A DNA stretch of 51,945 nt, taken from assembly GCA_002729725.1 (NCBI GenBank), contig PBYS01000111.1:1-51945 (forward strand). Reading direction: 5' to 3'. The notes under the pieces were generated by a model. It was not told the origin of the DNA and did not search any database. It saw nothing but the letters and a program-made list of their open reading frames with translations. Numbering within the stretch: position 1 is the first letter of the stretch; each line of letters begins with the position of its first letter. Positions 33,929-43,667 of the stretch are shown one piece after another. The translations under genes were made by a program, and so were the position numbers. This DNA is from Puniceicoccaceae bacterium. GTDB lineage: Bacteria > Verrucomicrobiota > Verrucomicrobiia > Opitutales > Coraliomargaritaceae.

Positions 33929-36085
33929 TTACTCGTCGCCCGTGAGGCGCAGTTGTACTTGGAACTCAACATCGCTCTCGCGTTGCGCATCTTCGCGGAA
34001 GGTGATGGCGTAAACTAGCTCCCAAGTGCTGCCGATACGGGTGCGTAGACCTAGCTTAACTTTGGTGAATTCGCCGGTGTCTGCATCGAAGTTGACATCG
34101 GAAAGAAAGGCGTAGCGCTCGTTGATGCGGTAAATGAAGTCGAGGCGGTATTGATCGATCTGATGGTTGAGTAGGTCGGTCGAGAGGCCCAGTTCCCATG
34201 CTTCACCGCTGGTCAGGGTGGTGCGGGTGCGCAGTTCTTCCAAGCTCATACTCTCGGTCTTAAAGCGGCTCGCTAAGTCGAATTTCAACCATGGGGCAGG
34301 ACTCAATACTAGTTCCACCCAAGTGGCGTTGAAAGTGTCCTCTTCGTCGCCATCGTAGCGCAGGTCCTTTTCGAAGAGAATGTCTTGGTAGAAGTTCAGT
34401 GCTGCCAATGTGCGAGAGCCGTAGCCTTTTGCACGTGTTTGAAAGAGATTTTCGACGCCGAGACGTACGAGATGGGTTTCGGCGATTTCGTCGACGTTGC
34501 GCAAGTCACTTAAATCCAGCAGTGGACGCTGTAAGTCGAATACCTGTCGGTCGATCGTGGCGATTTCGTTCAGGTCGTCGGGGTCGGAGTAGTAGCGGTA
34601 GCGTAATACGGGGCGCACGAGGTGGCGCAGGCCATCGATACCCCAAGTCTTATTGACGGTTGGGTAGCTGGCATAGGCACGCGCTTCCAAGTCGAAGCCG
34701 AGCTCGTAAATTTGACGGCTGAAGTTGTCGTCGATGAGTGCGGCCGCCGGCGAGTAGACGCCTGGGTCGATTTGCTGGTTTTCGTAATGGGTGAAGCGAG
34801 CACCCGCTAGAGGTTTGAAAGTGAGCCAGTCTGTCAGAGAGAAGGGGCGCTCGATACGATAGCTCAGATCGAAGCGGTCTGATTCGCCTTCGACTGTCAG
34901 CAGTGGGGCATAGTTGCCAAAGTCTTCGTTCAGTTGAACATAGCTGGCGGAGGCGCGATGGTAGGCACCTGTATTAAAGATCGGCACTGGCAGTAGGTCG
35001 AAACTTACTTCGGGGCTGCGTTCCTGCACAGTCTGAAAATCATTGGTCTTGAAGCGGCCGAATGCGGAAATCAAGTAATTGTCGCCGGCATATGCGGCTT
35101 CGGCAAAGGAATCGGGGCGCTCATTGTCATTATAGATGTCGTCGCGAAAGTCGCGGGTCACTTCGGAGTCAGACCAATAACTGATCGAGGCAGTGGCTGT
35201 GAAGCGATCGCCGATGTGATGTTTGTGGCGCCACTCGGCAAATCCACGTTCCGCATCGATCGTTTCGCCAAAGGAATCGACGCCGCGATCCGATTCGCTG
35301 CCATTGTCGTGAATGGCACCAGTGCTTAGCGCTCCGACGATAGTTTGAGTTGTGGAGCTGTATGTGTATTGCGCGGTCGGACCTGCAAGGACACCACGTT
35401 GGCTATAGAAATCGAGGTTGGCACCCGCGCGCAGCCAGGATGTGACAGGCAAGAGGCTGGTCGTTTGCAGGTAGTAGCCGAGTGAGCTGTCAGAGCCGGC
35501 ATTTAGGTCTAGTAAGTAGGGCGAACCTTCTAAGTAGTGCCGGTAGCTGGGCAGATAGAAAAAGGGCACAGAGCCGACGCGGAAGGTTGTGCCTGTCATC
35601 GCCACATACTCGCTGGTGCCTTCTTTTTTGTAGTGGACATTATCTGAACTCGCGCTGAGTCCGAAGCGACTGGGGGCCCCGTAGTAAAGTGTCGCGCCGT
35701 CAATCGTTACATCTTCGCTGCTGCCGCCTGCGCTCACCCCTGTTACGTAATAAGGCCATTGGCCCGTGCGCAGCAAATCTACTGAAAAGATACTCTCTTG
35801 CCCGTCGTAACTGAGGCGGTCTGCCAGTAGGCGTCCACCGTCTCGTGAAATGACAACATTGCCATTGGCGTCTGCCAGTGAGTAATCTTGGTAGTAGGTA
35901 ATACGATCCGCGCGTATTCGAGTTCCGTCGAAATCCAAGCGTGCATCGCCACGCGCAACTAAGCGCTGCGAGGCTTCGTCGAATTCCAAGGGTTCGAGCG
36001 AACTGAGTTCAGGCAGAGCCGCATTCAAGGTCATTGAAAGCGTCAGAGAAAATAAAATTGAGGTATTCCGGGCGTTAACTAGCAC
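33929..36085 (-). CDS. lptD: LPS-assembly outer membrane protein LptD/OstA
   Basis: 718 aa. N-terminal signal-like segment SILFSLTLSMTLNA, then an OstA jelly-roll domain (QRLVARGDARLDFDGTRIRADRITYYQDYSLADANGNV) and an aromatic-rich beta-barrel with strand-like repeats (SVPFFYLPSYRHYLEGSPYL..). It inserts lipopolysaccharide into the outer membrane. The conserved disulfide cysteines of E. coli LptD are absent: no Cys is seen in the sequence. Followed by scpA after 17 bp. Confidence 0.85.
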   Translation of the reverse strand: MLVNARNTSILFSLTLSMTLNAALPELSSLEPLEFDEASQRLVARGDARLDFDGTRIRADRITYYQDYSLADANGNVVISRDGGRLLADRLSYDGQESIFSVDLLRTGQWPYYVTGVSAGGSSEDVTIDGATLYYGAPSRFGLSASSDNVHYKKEGTSEYVAMTGTTFRVGSVPFFYLPSYRHYLEGSPYLLDLNAGSDSSLGYYLQTTSLLPVTSWLRAGANLDFYSQRGVLAGPTAQYTYSSTTQTIVGALSTGAIHDNGSESDRGVDSFGETIDAERGFAEWRHKHHIGDRFTATASISYWSDSEVTRDFRDDIYNDNERPDSFAEAAYAGDNYLISAFGRFKTNDFQTVQERSPEVSFDLLPVPIFNTGAYHRASASYVQLNEDFGNYAPLLTVEGESDRFDLSYRIERPFSLTDWLTFKPLAGARFTHYENQQIDPGVYSPAAALIDDNFSRQIYELGFDLEARAYASYPTVNKTWGIDGLRHLVRPVLRYRYYSDPDDLNEIATIDRQVFDLQRPLLDLSDLRNVDEIAETHLVRLGVENLFQTRAKGYGSRTLAALNFYQDILFEKDLRYDGDEEDTFNATWVELVLSPAPWLKFDLASRFKTESMSLEELRTRTTLTSGEAWELGLSTDLLNHQIDQYRLDFIYRINERYAFLSDVNFDADTGEFTKVKLGLRTRIGSTWELVYAITFREDAQRESDVEFQVQLRLTGDE

Positions 36086-36517
36086 GGGGCGGGACTATGA
36101 GCAGCCTATTTTACGTGGACAAGTCTTTTATAGCATGAGCTGCTATATCCTTGCGCTTACTTGCTGTGTTTTGATTGGTTGCTCCGTTGTTTGTATTTGT
36201 AGCAAGTGGTTGTAGCCTTCTGTATTTATTACATGTGTCGGTATTTTTTGCTGAAATATTGTCATTGAGCTTAGTTGCTGATGAATTTTTCTGCAATACT
36301 CTCGGTGTTTTTTATCTTTTTTTGATTTATTTTTAGATGAATTTTTTATTCTTAACTTCTTGTAGTGTAGTTGTATGTGCGTTTTTGTGGGCTCTTGGTC
36401 GATTCCTGTTTGAGCCTTTGTTTGATCGCGGGCATATTTTTTGCTATATTGCATTGTAAATTAACTGTGAACCTACTCGTGGTTAGCTGAAACTTTAAAT
36501 ATTTAAAAAATAACACT
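36086..36517. other. AT-rich divergent intergenic region between lptD and a PEP-CTERM-like gene
   Basis: About 430 bp, strongly AT-rich, with short minus-strand ORFs of Lys/Thr/Asn-rich composition that resemble no protein and have no ribosome sites. It probably holds promoters for both flanking genes. No RNA gene recognised. Confidence 0.5.
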
Positions 36518-37114
36518 ATGAAAAAGACACTCTCACTCGCAATGTTCGGATTGCTCACTGGCGCATATTCTTTGATGGGCGCCTATCAGTATGGTGACTA
36601 CGTAAATTATGATTATAGTAAATTGAATGTGATTGAAGACAGTAGTTTAACACTGGACTTCTTCACCGAATCATCGGCTGCAGGATATGTCATTACAGAT
36701 TGGGACACGCTGACTGTGGAGATTACAGATGGTGCCACGGGCGCAAAGTCCTTGCGTGAAGTGGCTATTGATGGAGTCTCGATCGATATCGGTAATTTTG
36801 TTGCTGGCCAAAGTTTGTTTTTCTACGTCACAGGCTCCGAGGGGACTACACTAACATCTGCTGCCAAAGATTTGGGGCATCGTGGATGGGAGTATAGTAG
36901 CACTTTTAATGGTCCCGAGTCACTATTTTTTGGTGGCAACTATGATACCTATGGGAGTCAATATACTCAACTTGCGTTTCGCGTTAGTGGAGGTGCTCCA
37001 TCAAGCCCAGCGACCAGTGGTCAGCCTTTGCCGGGTGTCGCCGTTTCCATGCTGATGGGCTCTGCGGGGCTTTATTGGGTGAAGCGTAAAAAGTCGGCTG
37101 TCGTCGCCCGCTGA
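36518..37114 (+). CDS. Secreted protein with PEP-CTERM-like sorting signal
   Basis: 198 aa. N-terminal signal peptide (KKTLSLAMFGLLTGAYSLMGA), a Tyr/Asp/Gly-rich body (FFGGNYDTYGSQYTQLAFRVSG) and a C-terminal tripartite tail: short motif PLPG, a hydrophobic helix (VAVSMLMGSAGLYWV) and a basic end KRKK. This is the PEP-CTERM layout with the PEP box replaced by PLPG. Exosortase-type processing and surface anchoring are inferred. A terminator follows at 37203. Confidence 0.7.
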   Translation: MKKTLSLAMFGLLTGAYSLMGAYQYGDYVNYDYSKLNVIEDSSLTLDFFTESSAAGYVITDWDTLTVEITDGATGAKSLREVAIDGVSIDIGNFVAGQSLFFYVTGSEGTTLTSAAKDLGHRGWEYSSTFNGPESLFFGGNYDTYGSQYTQLAFRVSGGAPSSPATSGQPLPGVAVSMLMGSAGLYWVKRKKSAVVAR

Positions 37115-37154
37115 TCAGCTTTTATTTCTATTCGTCTGGCTATTTTAATTAGTC

Positions 37155-37190
37155 GAAGAAGAAGAAGAAGAAGAAGAAGAAGAAGAAGAA
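37155..37190 (+). repeat. Trinucleotide microsatellite (GAA)12
   Basis: Twelve uninterrupted GAA units in the 3' untranslated region between the PEP-CTERM-like gene and its terminator. Confidence 0.95.
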
Positions 37191-37202
37191 GAGATTTTCA
37201 CG

Positions 37203-37241
37203 AAGCACTCCGTTTCCATTTTTGGACGGAGTGCTTTTTTT
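37203..37241 (+). terminator. Rho-independent terminator
   Basis: Perfect 11-bp stem AAGCACTCCGT / ACGGAGTGCTT with a 12-base loop, then seven T. It ends the PEP-CTERM-like transcript after the GAA run. Confidence 0.9.
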
Positions 37242-37310
37242 GTACGAAAACGATGAATACCCGTCTCGAGCATTCAGGATACTCTGCTTTCTGTAACTTT
37301 TTGGTGCTTA

Positions 37311-37339
37311 TTGGACGAAATATAAATGCTTGGTAAAAT
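37311..37339 (+). promoter_or_regulatory. Sigma-70-type promoter upstream of the FadL-like gene
   Basis: TTGGAC (37311-37316), 17-bp spacer, TAAAAT (37334-37339), 84 bp before the start codon. Both hexamers are close to consensus and spacing is ideal. Confidence 0.55.
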
Positions 37340-37423
37340 GTCTACTGTAATCGACTAAAAGCGTGCAAAGTCACTATCTTTTTTATAGGATATATACCCC
37401 CTTGTCTATATCTCGTTACTACT

Positions 37424-38689
37424 ATGAAAATTCAGCTTCCTTCAACGCAATGTACCCTTCGATTTCTTTTTTTGTTTCTTATCTCGCAGTTTGCGTGGGG
37501 TGAAGGGTTTCGTAATTCCGCTCCCGGAGCTTATGGGCTCGGGCAGTCGGGCGGGCGCTATGCCTATATAGACGATCCCTCGGCTGCGTTACATAATCCT
37601 GCGAATCTGATGGATCTAGACGGTGAAAGCTCGCTTCTCTTTAGCCCCACTATTGTGCATATCGAATCGGAATTTCAAGTGGATGGCGGAAATCTCGCTC
37701 GTAGCGAAGAGCCGATTAAGCTGTTGCCTAGCTTTTTTGCTGTCAGCCCAATTGTTTCAGAACGTTTTGTTTTCGGTCTATCTGTGACCGTTCCTTACGG
37801 CCTTGCGACTGAGTGGGAGAATGCGGGGGCCTTTGGGCCTGGGGGCGAACTACGCTACTTGACTCCCTATAAAAGTGAAATGCTGACCATGCAACTCAAT
37901 CCAGTGATGGCTTTTCGTGTCACTGACAATCTGACTATGGCTGTGGGCTTGAGCGCGATGTATTCTAAACTTCGCTTTGAGCAGTTTTATCCTGACAATG
38001 TCTATGTGACTCAGGAGACTGTCGCGGAGGCGGAGGTGGACGGTTGGGGCATTGGAGCTAATTTTGCACTCAGTTGGGATGTGACTGAGAAGGATCGGCT
38101 TGCGCTTAGCATACGTTCTGAGACGACGATTGATCATCAGGGGCACGGGAAGATTGGCTCGTTAAGTGGGGACGGGTATACAGCAGGTGCTACGGATAAA
38201 AGCGATGCTTCGACGCGTATCACTTATCCATGGATTTTGGGCATCGGCTATGGACGTCAATTGACTGAAGCACTGACGCTTGAACTGCAATATGAACGTG
38301 TCGGGTTTTCTGATTTCGAAGAGCTTAACATCGACCTTGCTAATAATACGCCACTTCTTGGCGGCGCCAATGTTACGCCACAGGATTGGGACGATTCTGA
38401 AACCTTCGGTATTGCTTTACGTTACGACCATGGTGAGGGCCTGCGTAGCCACGCTAGCTGTCAACTCTTTAAGAGTCCTGTGCCCGATAGTACCTTGAGC
38501 ACTACGATTCCAGATGCAGATCAGATGGCCTATACGATTGGATTGACGAAGCAATGGGATCGGGCCTATTGGGGCTTCGCATATTCCTACGTGGAATATG
38601 ATCGTCGTGAGGCAAATGTCGGTGGTTTTTCGGGAGAAATGCAAGTTAAGCTCCACTTGTTATCACTCAATATGGGTTGGCGCTTCTAA
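37424..38689 (+). CDS. FadL/OMPP1-type outer membrane transport protein
   Basis: 421 aa. Signal peptide LRFLFLFLISQFAWGEG, then the FadL start EGFRNSAPGAYGLGQSGG with DDPSAALHNPANLMDL (the NPA hatch region), and a series of amphipathic strands ending in FAYSYVEYDRREANVGGFSGEMQVKLHLLSLNMGWRF with a terminal aromatic. It carries hydrophobic molecules across the outer membrane. Substrate unknown. Confidence 0.9.
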   Translation: MKIQLPSTQCTLRFLFLFLISQFAWGEGFRNSAPGAYGLGQSGGRYAYIDDPSAALHNPANLMDLDGESSLLFSPTIVHIESEFQVDGGNLARSEEPIKLLPSFFAVSPIVSERFVFGLSVTVPYGLATEWENAGAFGPGGELRYLTPYKSEMLTMQLNPVMAFRVTDNLTMAVGLSAMYSKLRFEQFYPDNVYVTQETVAEAEVDGWGIGANFALSWDVTEKDRLALSIRSETTIDHQGHGKIGSLSGDGYTAGATDKSDASTRITYPWILGIGYGRQLTEALTLELQYERVGFSDFEELNIDLANNTPLLGGANVTPQDWDDSETFGIALRYDHGEGLRSHASCQLFKSPVPDSTLSTTIPDADQMAYTIGLTKQWDRAYWGFAYSYVEYDRREANVGGFSGEMQVKLHLLSLNMGWRF

Positions 38690-38791
38690 ACAAGTCGAGC
38701 TGGGGTAGATTTACTTTTTTCGAGTGAATTGAGCAGCAGTGATCCTCACTGCAAATGAGCATTGTGCCGCTCCATTTATCAGCTGAGGATC

Positions 38792-38838
38792 CATATAGCT
38801 AACTGGTAGAGGTGCATGCCTCTACCAGCTAGCTATGT
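38792..38838. terminator. Long bidirectional hairpin between convergent genes
   Basis: Stem of about 17 bp (ATAGCTAACTGGTAGAGG paired with CCTCTACCAGCTAGCTAT, one mismatch) around a 6-base loop TGCATG. It lies between the FadL gene and the convergent metY gene. No long T run, so termination strength is uncertain. Confidence 0.5.
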
Positions 38839-38843
38839 TTGAA

Positions 38844-40151
38844 TTACGCTTTGAGTGCTTGGTCGAGGTCGACGAGCAAATCTTCGATATTTTCGGTGCC
38901 GACAGATAGACGCACGAAGTCTGGAGTCACGCCTGCGGCGATTTGTTGTGCTTCATCGAGCTGAGAGTGCGTAGTGGTGGCGGGGTGGATCGCTAGCGAC
39001 TTGGCGTCGCCGATGTTTGCCAGATGGCTGAATAGCTTGAGATTATCTATGAACTTGCCGCCCGCTTCGAGGCCTCCTTTGACGCCGAAGCCTACCATGG
39101 CCCCGTATTGGCCAGCCGTGAAATATTTCTGAGCTGCCGCGTAGTGGGGACTGCCTTTCAACCCGGGGTAGTTGACCCAGCTGACTGCCTCGTGTGCGTC
39201 TAAGAATTCGGCGACTTTGAGTGCATTCTCGCAGTGGCGTTCCATGCGCAAGTGGAGGGTTTCGAGGCCCATGATGTGCATGAAGGAGTTGAAGGGAGCC
39301 GGGCAGTTACCTACGTCGCGTAGCCATTGCAGACGCATTTTCATGATGTAGGCGATGTTGGCGCCACCGGCTGGTTCGAAGGCGCCGAAGGCATCCCAGT
39401 GCACGAGGCCGTGGTAGCTGGGGTCGGGCTCAGTGAACTCGCTGAAGCGGCCGCTGCCCCAGTCGAAGTTGCCACCGTCGACGACAATGCCACCGATGCT
39501 GGTGCCGTGCCCGCCGATAAATTTGGTCAAGCTGTGCACCACGATGTTGGCACCGTGCTCGAGCGGGCGGCAGAGGATGGGAGAGGCCACGGTGCTATCA
39601 ATGATGAGGGGCAGTTTAGCCTCTTTGGCGATCGCAGAGACTTCTTCAAATGGAAAGATGTTGAGGCTGGGGTTGCCGACGGTGTCGCCGTAAATGGCTT
39701 TGGTCTTGTCGTCGATCAGGGGCGCGAAGCTGGCCGGATCGGTGGCATCGGCGAATCGCACTTCGATGCCAAGCTTGGGCAGAGTGTATTTGAATAGTGT
39801 ATACGTGCCGCCGTAGAGTTGCGCTGCGGATACGATATTGTCGCCGGCTGAAGCGATGTTTAGAATCGCACTCGTGATCGCGGCTTGGCCACTGGAGTGT
39901 GCCAGTGCGGCGACGCCGCCTTCGAGTGCAGCGACGCGTTTTTCGAGCACGTCGGTGGTCGGGTTCATGATGCGGGTATAGATATTACCCAACTCTTCGA
40001 GACCGAAGAGACGCGCCGCATGTGCGGTGTCGTTGAACATGTAGCTGGTCGTTTGATAAATCGGGACTGCGCGTGAGCCAGTGTCTTTATCGGGTGTGTG
40101 TCCTGCGTGCAGTGCGAGGGTTCCTAGGCCGGGGGTTCTTTCTGTTGTCAT
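38844..40151 (-). CDS. metY: O-acetylhomoserine aminocarboxypropyltransferase (sulfhydrylase)
   Basis: 435 aa from ATG 40151 ([21 protein letters not shown]); upstream in-frame starts lie in the intergenic hairpin. PLP fold type I of the Cys/Met metabolism family: [40 protein letters not shown] and the PLP lysine in [18 protein letters not shown]. Makes homocysteine from O-acetylhomoserine and sulfide. A regulatory-looking hairpin precedes it. Confidence 0.94.
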   Translation of the reverse strand: MTTERTPGLGTLALHAGHTPDKDTGSRAVPIYQTTSYMFNDTAHAARLFGLEELGNIYTRIMNPTTDVLEKRVAALEGGVAALAHSSGQAAITSAILNIASAGDNIVSAAQLYGGTYTLFKYTLPKLGIEVRFADATDPASFAPLIDDKTKAIYGDTVGNPSLNIFPFEEVSAIAKEAKLPLIIDSTVASPILCRPLEHGANIVVHSLTKFIGGHGTSIGGIVVDGGNFDWGSGRFSEFTEPDPSYHGLVHWDAFGAFEPAGGANIAYIMKMRLQWLRDVGNCPAPFNSFMHIMGLETLHLRMERHCENALKVAEFLDAHEAVSWVNYPGLKGSPHYAAAQKYFTAGQYGAMVGFGVKGGLEAGGKFIDNLKLFSHLANIGDAKSLAIHPATTTHSQLDEAQQIAAGVTPDFVRLSVGTENIEDLLVDLDQALKA

Positions 40152-40180
40152 ATTTCGTGTGTTTGGGTGATTGAGCAATT

Positions 40181-40216
40181 GGCTCAGGGCGACCGGTAGG
40201 GCGCGAAGGCTGAGCC
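40181..40216 (-). promoter_or_regulatory. Hairpin in the metY leader
   Basis: GGCTCAG (40181-40187) pairs with CTGAGCC (40210-40216) across a 22-base G/C-rich loop, 30 bp before the metY start. It may be an attenuator or processed end. I could not match it to a SAM riboswitch class. Confidence 0.35.
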
Positions 40217-40248
40217 GCTTGCGATTATGATTGAGTGGAAGAAGTGGT

Positions 40249-41862
40249 TTATTCGCGCATACGTGCACGTGCGTTGTTGGCGTCCCAACTGAGCCCGAGC
40301 TGATCATAAAATTCGGCCGCTTCGCTGAGGAACTCTCGTTCAGGCTCGAAGTCACGTAGGATGCGTTTGTATTCGCGCAGGGCGTTTGTTTTTTGTTCGC
40401 TGTCGCGGTAGATGCGAGCTAGCGCGATGCGCTCCTGCATGCGATTTGGCTGGAGCTTCAAAATATTCTCTAGCATCTCGATCATCTGATTGCGGTCAAG
40501 TAGATTGCTTTCTTCCCCGCTGGCTTGAATGGTTTGGAGGAGTGCGATCTTGGGCTGCCAAGCTTGGGGCCATTGCTTGGAGAGTGTGTGCCACATTTGC
40601 GCGCGATCACTCACGGAGCTGGCATAAGAAAGGGTGAGAGAGAGTTCTAGTAACGCAAATAGTGGGAAGCCAATATACCAAAGGATTTTGCCCCCCGAGC
40701 CCATGTTGCGCACAATGCCGCCAGCGGTGCAGGTGAGCAGTGCGATCATGAAGGGCAGCGCAATGTAGTGTAGGTGATCTTCGTTTGCGAGGCTGCCGTC
40801 AATGAAAGTGCCCGTTTGGGAGAGTCCATAGAGTATTAGGAGTAGGTAGGCGGTCAGGCCGAGCAGGATGCCACGGGTCCACGACTTACGGAAGTTGATG
40901 GCAATCAGAATGTAAAACGGAATAAAGAGTAGGAAGGGGAGGAAGCTATACTGGGCGCCCACACTGTAGCCTTGCGAGTGATCGAAGGGATGGAAGAGTG
41001 AGAGCTCTACCGGCGCGATGGCTTGCTTTAGGTAAAAGAATAAGTTTTGCGCGTAGATGCTTAGCCGATCACTGAGCTCGATCTCTGCTACGGCTTGATT
41101 GCTCTGTGTCCAGACCCCAATGAAGAGTGCGAGGCAAAGTAAGGGCAGCAGTCGATTATAGTTTTTGAGATGAAAGTTCGCCTGCTGTTGAAAGATGCAA
41201 AGCCCCAGCACCAGCGGTAGTAAGAGTGTCGCTGGGTGCGCGAGGTAGGCGAGGATACTGATTACAATCACCCTGACGAAGTCGCCCGCGCCACGATTGC
41301 GAATGCCAAAGTAAAGTGCTGCCAGTAGTAGAGTGAGCCCGACTAAGTCTTCTCGATAGCCTGACCAATATATAGTTTGCAACACGGTAGGATGAAGCGC
41401 AAATAGCAGCGAGGCTGAGAAGGCCGCTGGCAGCTTGAGTGCGTCTAGGCTCTTGAGTAGGAAGATGGCCGCGCAGATGTGCAGCAGCAAGTTGATCGTA
41501 TGATGCGTGAGCGCGGGAGGGAAGGGCAGTTTTTGCTCTAGGAAATAGGAGTTTAGACTGATCGGATCTTCGTGACGAAGCATCTCGGGCGACCAGGCCT
41601 GCGTCCACGAGTCGAGGGATTGGTAGGCGCTGCGCTCGACTTCATCGTATTCCGACCAAATGAGACCAGAGTTAAAAATCGGGATATAACTCGCAATGGT
41701 GAGTAGGATGAGCGCGAGGTATGCCAACCATCCCGCTGGTTTGGGCGGTATAGTTTTGGCGCGTCGGCGCTGTTTCGCGGCATTGCTAGACTTCGTTGCG
41801 GGCGGTTTGATGAGGTTGCCCTGACGCGGCACTCGTGGGGTTGGGGGCTTCGTTTCAGACAT
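40249..41862 (-). CDS. Polytopic membrane protein with C-terminal TPR, PMT/TMTC-like
   Basis: 537 aa from ATG 41862. Basic N-terminus, about ten membrane segments ([33 protein letters not shown].., [28 protein letters not shown]), then TPR-like helices ([37 protein letters not shown]). The loop [14 protein letters not shown].. REDLV matches the TMTC/PMT O-mannosyltransferase-like pattern. Possibly a glycosyltransferase acting on exported proteins; inference only. Stop of the DUF192 gene overlaps its start by one base. Confidence 0.65.
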   Translation of the reverse strand: MSETKPPTPRVPRQGNLIKPPATKSSNAAKQRRRAKTIPPKPAGWLAYLALILLTIASYIPIFNSGLIWSEYDEVERSAYQSLDSWTQAWSPEMLRHEDPISLNSYFLEQKLPFPPALTHHTINLLLHICAAIFLLKSLDALKLPAAFSASLLFALHPTVLQTIYWSGYREDLVGLTLLLAALYFGIRNRGAGDFVRVIVISILAYLAHPATLLLPLVLGLCIFQQQANFHLKNYNRLLPLLCLALFIGVWTQSNQAVAEIELSDRLSIYAQNLFFYLKQAIAPVELSLFHPFDHSQGYSVGAQYSFLPFLLFIPFYILIAINFRKSWTRGILLGLTAYLLLILYGLSQTGTFIDGSLANEDHLHYIALPFMIALLTCTAGGIVRNMGSGGKILWYIGFPLFALLELSLTLSYASSVSDRAQMWHTLSKQWPQAWQPKIALLQTIQASGEESNLLDRNQMIEMLENILKLQPNRMQERIALARIYRDSEQKTNALREYKRILRDFEPEREFLSEAAEFYDQLGLSWDANNARARMRE

Positions 41863-42368
41863 TATGGTTTGAGCGCCGAGTTGGCGTGTTGGCGACGTTT
41901 GAGTGCCGTTTGTAGTGCGGTCATGTCGATGCGTGCGCCGGGCTTGACGCCATGGGCGGCGTACCAACCACGATTGGTTTCGACTGCGATTAGAACTTGA
42001 TCGTTGGCAGAGGGCACGGGTGTTTCATCGTAAGGGAAGAGTTTGTGCACTTCCAGTAAGTGCCCACTGGCATCGAAGTAGCCGATGTCCAGCGGGATGC
42101 GAGTGTTACGCATCCAGAAGGAGCGCTGCGCCGGCTGATCGAAGAGGAACAACATGCCGTGGTCTTCGGGCATGCTGTCACGGTGCATCAGGCCCTTCTG
42201 TTGTTCGGCGGAATTAACTGCTAGTTGCAGTTGTAATTCCTGGCCGCCGATCGCGATTGCAAAGTGGGTTTGTCCATCTGCCGGCGCTAAATCAGCCTGC
42301 CTGTTTGGCTGGCAGGCTAATAGCGCGAGTGACAGTAATGTTACGAGAATGTTAATTTGTGGTTTCAA
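41862..42368 (-). CDS. DUF192 lipoprotein
   Basis: 168 aa. Lipoprotein signal LVTLLSLALLACQPN (lipobox LLAC), then DUF192: EQQKGLMHRDSMPEDHGMLFLFDQPAQRSFWMRNTRIPLDIGYFDA and VLIAVETNRGWYAAHGVKPGARI. Found widely in bacteria, function unclear. Coupled to the downstream TPR membrane protein. Confidence 0.9.
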   Translation of the reverse strand: MKPQINILVTLLSLALLACQPNRQADLAPADGQTHFAIAIGGQELQLQLAVNSAEQQKGLMHRDSMPEDHGMLFLFDQPAQRSFWMRNTRIPLDIGYFDASGHLLEVHKLFPYDETPVPSANDQVLIAVETNRGWYAAHGVKPGARIDMTALQTALKRRQHANSALKP

Positions 42369-42441
42369 TGTTAAATTTTTAAGGTTCGATGCGTGACAGC
42401 TTCACGGGAATGCTCAGGATCATTAGAACATTCACTGAACA

Positions 42442-43587
42442 ATGAAAAGTAAATCCTCCACAATCCGTCTTCTTTACGCCGCTTCCGAGTCTTCGGCTGA
42501 CTCGCTCTATCTTTCCGGGGTCTTCGTGCCAGACCCGTATTTAGCGATCATTGCTCAAAAGAAAAGCTATGCGGTGGTGAGTCAGCTCGAATATGGGCGT
42601 GTGGCGAAGCAGTCCAAGTTTGATGAAGTTTTACTTTTAGAGTCGATTCGTGAGAAGGCCGCAGAGAATCTACAGATCGAGCTCGCGGATGTGGGGCCCG
42701 GGGAGTTGATGGTTTATTTTGCACAACGTTTTGCCGTGAAGAAGATTGAAGTGCCGGCCGATTTTCCGGCGATTTATTATGCCAAACTATTTGATGCGGG
42801 CTATCGTGTTGAGATCGTCGAAGGAGCGTTTTTCCCGAAACGTATCAAGAAGACTGATGCAGAAGCACGTGCCATCAAGCAAGGTAATGCGGCCTCTGCT
42901 GCGGGTATACGTGCGGCGGAGGCGGTGCTGCGGGCTGCTAAGATCGAGGGGAAGCGTATAGTCTACGAAGGGCGCACGCTGACTTCGGAACGTTTGCGCA
43001 CAATTATTGATCAAGCTTGCCTCGCCAAGGGCGCGACTGCGAGCCACACGATTGTGGCGGGGGGGCGGCAAGCTTGCGATCCACATGAAGGCGGGCATGG
43101 GCCGCTGCGCCCCAACGAGTTGATTATTATCGATGTTTTCCCACGTGTGCAAAAGACCGGTTACCATGGTGATATGACGCGCACCTTCTTGAAAGGGAAG
43201 GCCAGCCCCGCGCAGCGTGCATTGGTGAATACGGTGCGCCAGGCCCAGCTAGCTGCGCTGGATACGGTGAAGGCGGGAGTCAAAGGCGATCACGTGCATG
43301 CAGCTGCCAATGCAGTTTTTGAGGCCGAGGGCTTTGTTACGGAGCGGCGTAAGAATGGTTTTGTGGGCTTTATTCATTCCACTGGCCACGGACTCGGGCT
43401 TGAGGTGCATGAAGCACCGCGTGTTTCGAAAGGTGCGCCGAAACTAAAGGCTGGAAGTGTGATCACTATTGAGCCGGGCCTGTATTATCCCGAGATCGGG
43501 GGCTGTCGGATTGAAGATGTGGTGCGTGTCACGATCGACGGCTACGAAAAATTATCGAATCTTCACTATCGTTGGGAGATTCGCTAA
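42442..43587 (+). CDS. M24-family Xaa-Pro peptidase
   Basis: 381 aa. Creatinase-like N-terminal domain and pita-bread catalytic domain with metal ligands: IIIDVFPRVQKTGYHGDMTRTF (Asp, Asp), FIHSTGHGLGLEVHEAP (His) and VITIEPGLYYPEIGGCRIEDVV (Glu, Glu). Cleaves N-terminal X-Pro bonds. Divergent from the DUF192 gene. Confidence 0.92.
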   Translation: MKSKSSTIRLLYAASESSADSLYLSGVFVPDPYLAIIAQKKSYAVVSQLEYGRVAKQSKFDEVLLLESIREKAAENLQIELADVGPGELMVYFAQRFAVKKIEVPADFPAIYYAKLFDAGYRVEIVEGAFFPKRIKKTDAEARAIKQGNAASAAGIRAAEAVLRAAKIEGKRIVYEGRTLTSERLRTIIDQACLAKGATASHTIVAGGRQACDPHEGGHGPLRPNELIIIDVFPRVQKTGYHGDMTRTFLKGKASPAQRALVNTVRQAQLAALDTVKAGVKGDHVHAAANAVFEAEGFVTERRKNGFVGFIHSTGHGLGLEVHEAPRVSKGAPKLKAGSVITIEPGLYYPEIGGCRIEDVVRVTIDGYEKLSNLHYRWEIR

Positions 43588-43630
43588 CTGAGCTGAATCG
43601 GCTCAGCGTGCCAAGTCGCCAAGTTATTTG

Positions 43631-43653
43631 GCGGGCCCCGGTGTGGGGCCCGC
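43631..43653. terminator. GC-rich bidirectional hairpin between convergent genes
   Basis: Perfect 9-bp stem GCGGGCCCC / GGGGCCCGC with loop GGTGT, between the M24 peptidase and hemL stops. No T run on either strand, so efficiency is uncertain. Confidence 0.5.
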
Positions 43654-43667
43654 GAGTTGACTTAAGA

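Noticed and set aside
36111..36558. Minus-strand ORFs in the AT-rich region upstream of the PEP-CTERM-like gene
   Set aside because: Low-complexity Lys/Thr/Asn composition, no ribosome site, overlapping frames; expected by chance in AT-rich DNA.
40152..40248. SAM riboswitch upstream of metY
   Set aside because: A hairpin is present but no consensus core of any SAM riboswitch class that I could recognise; reported only as a hairpin.
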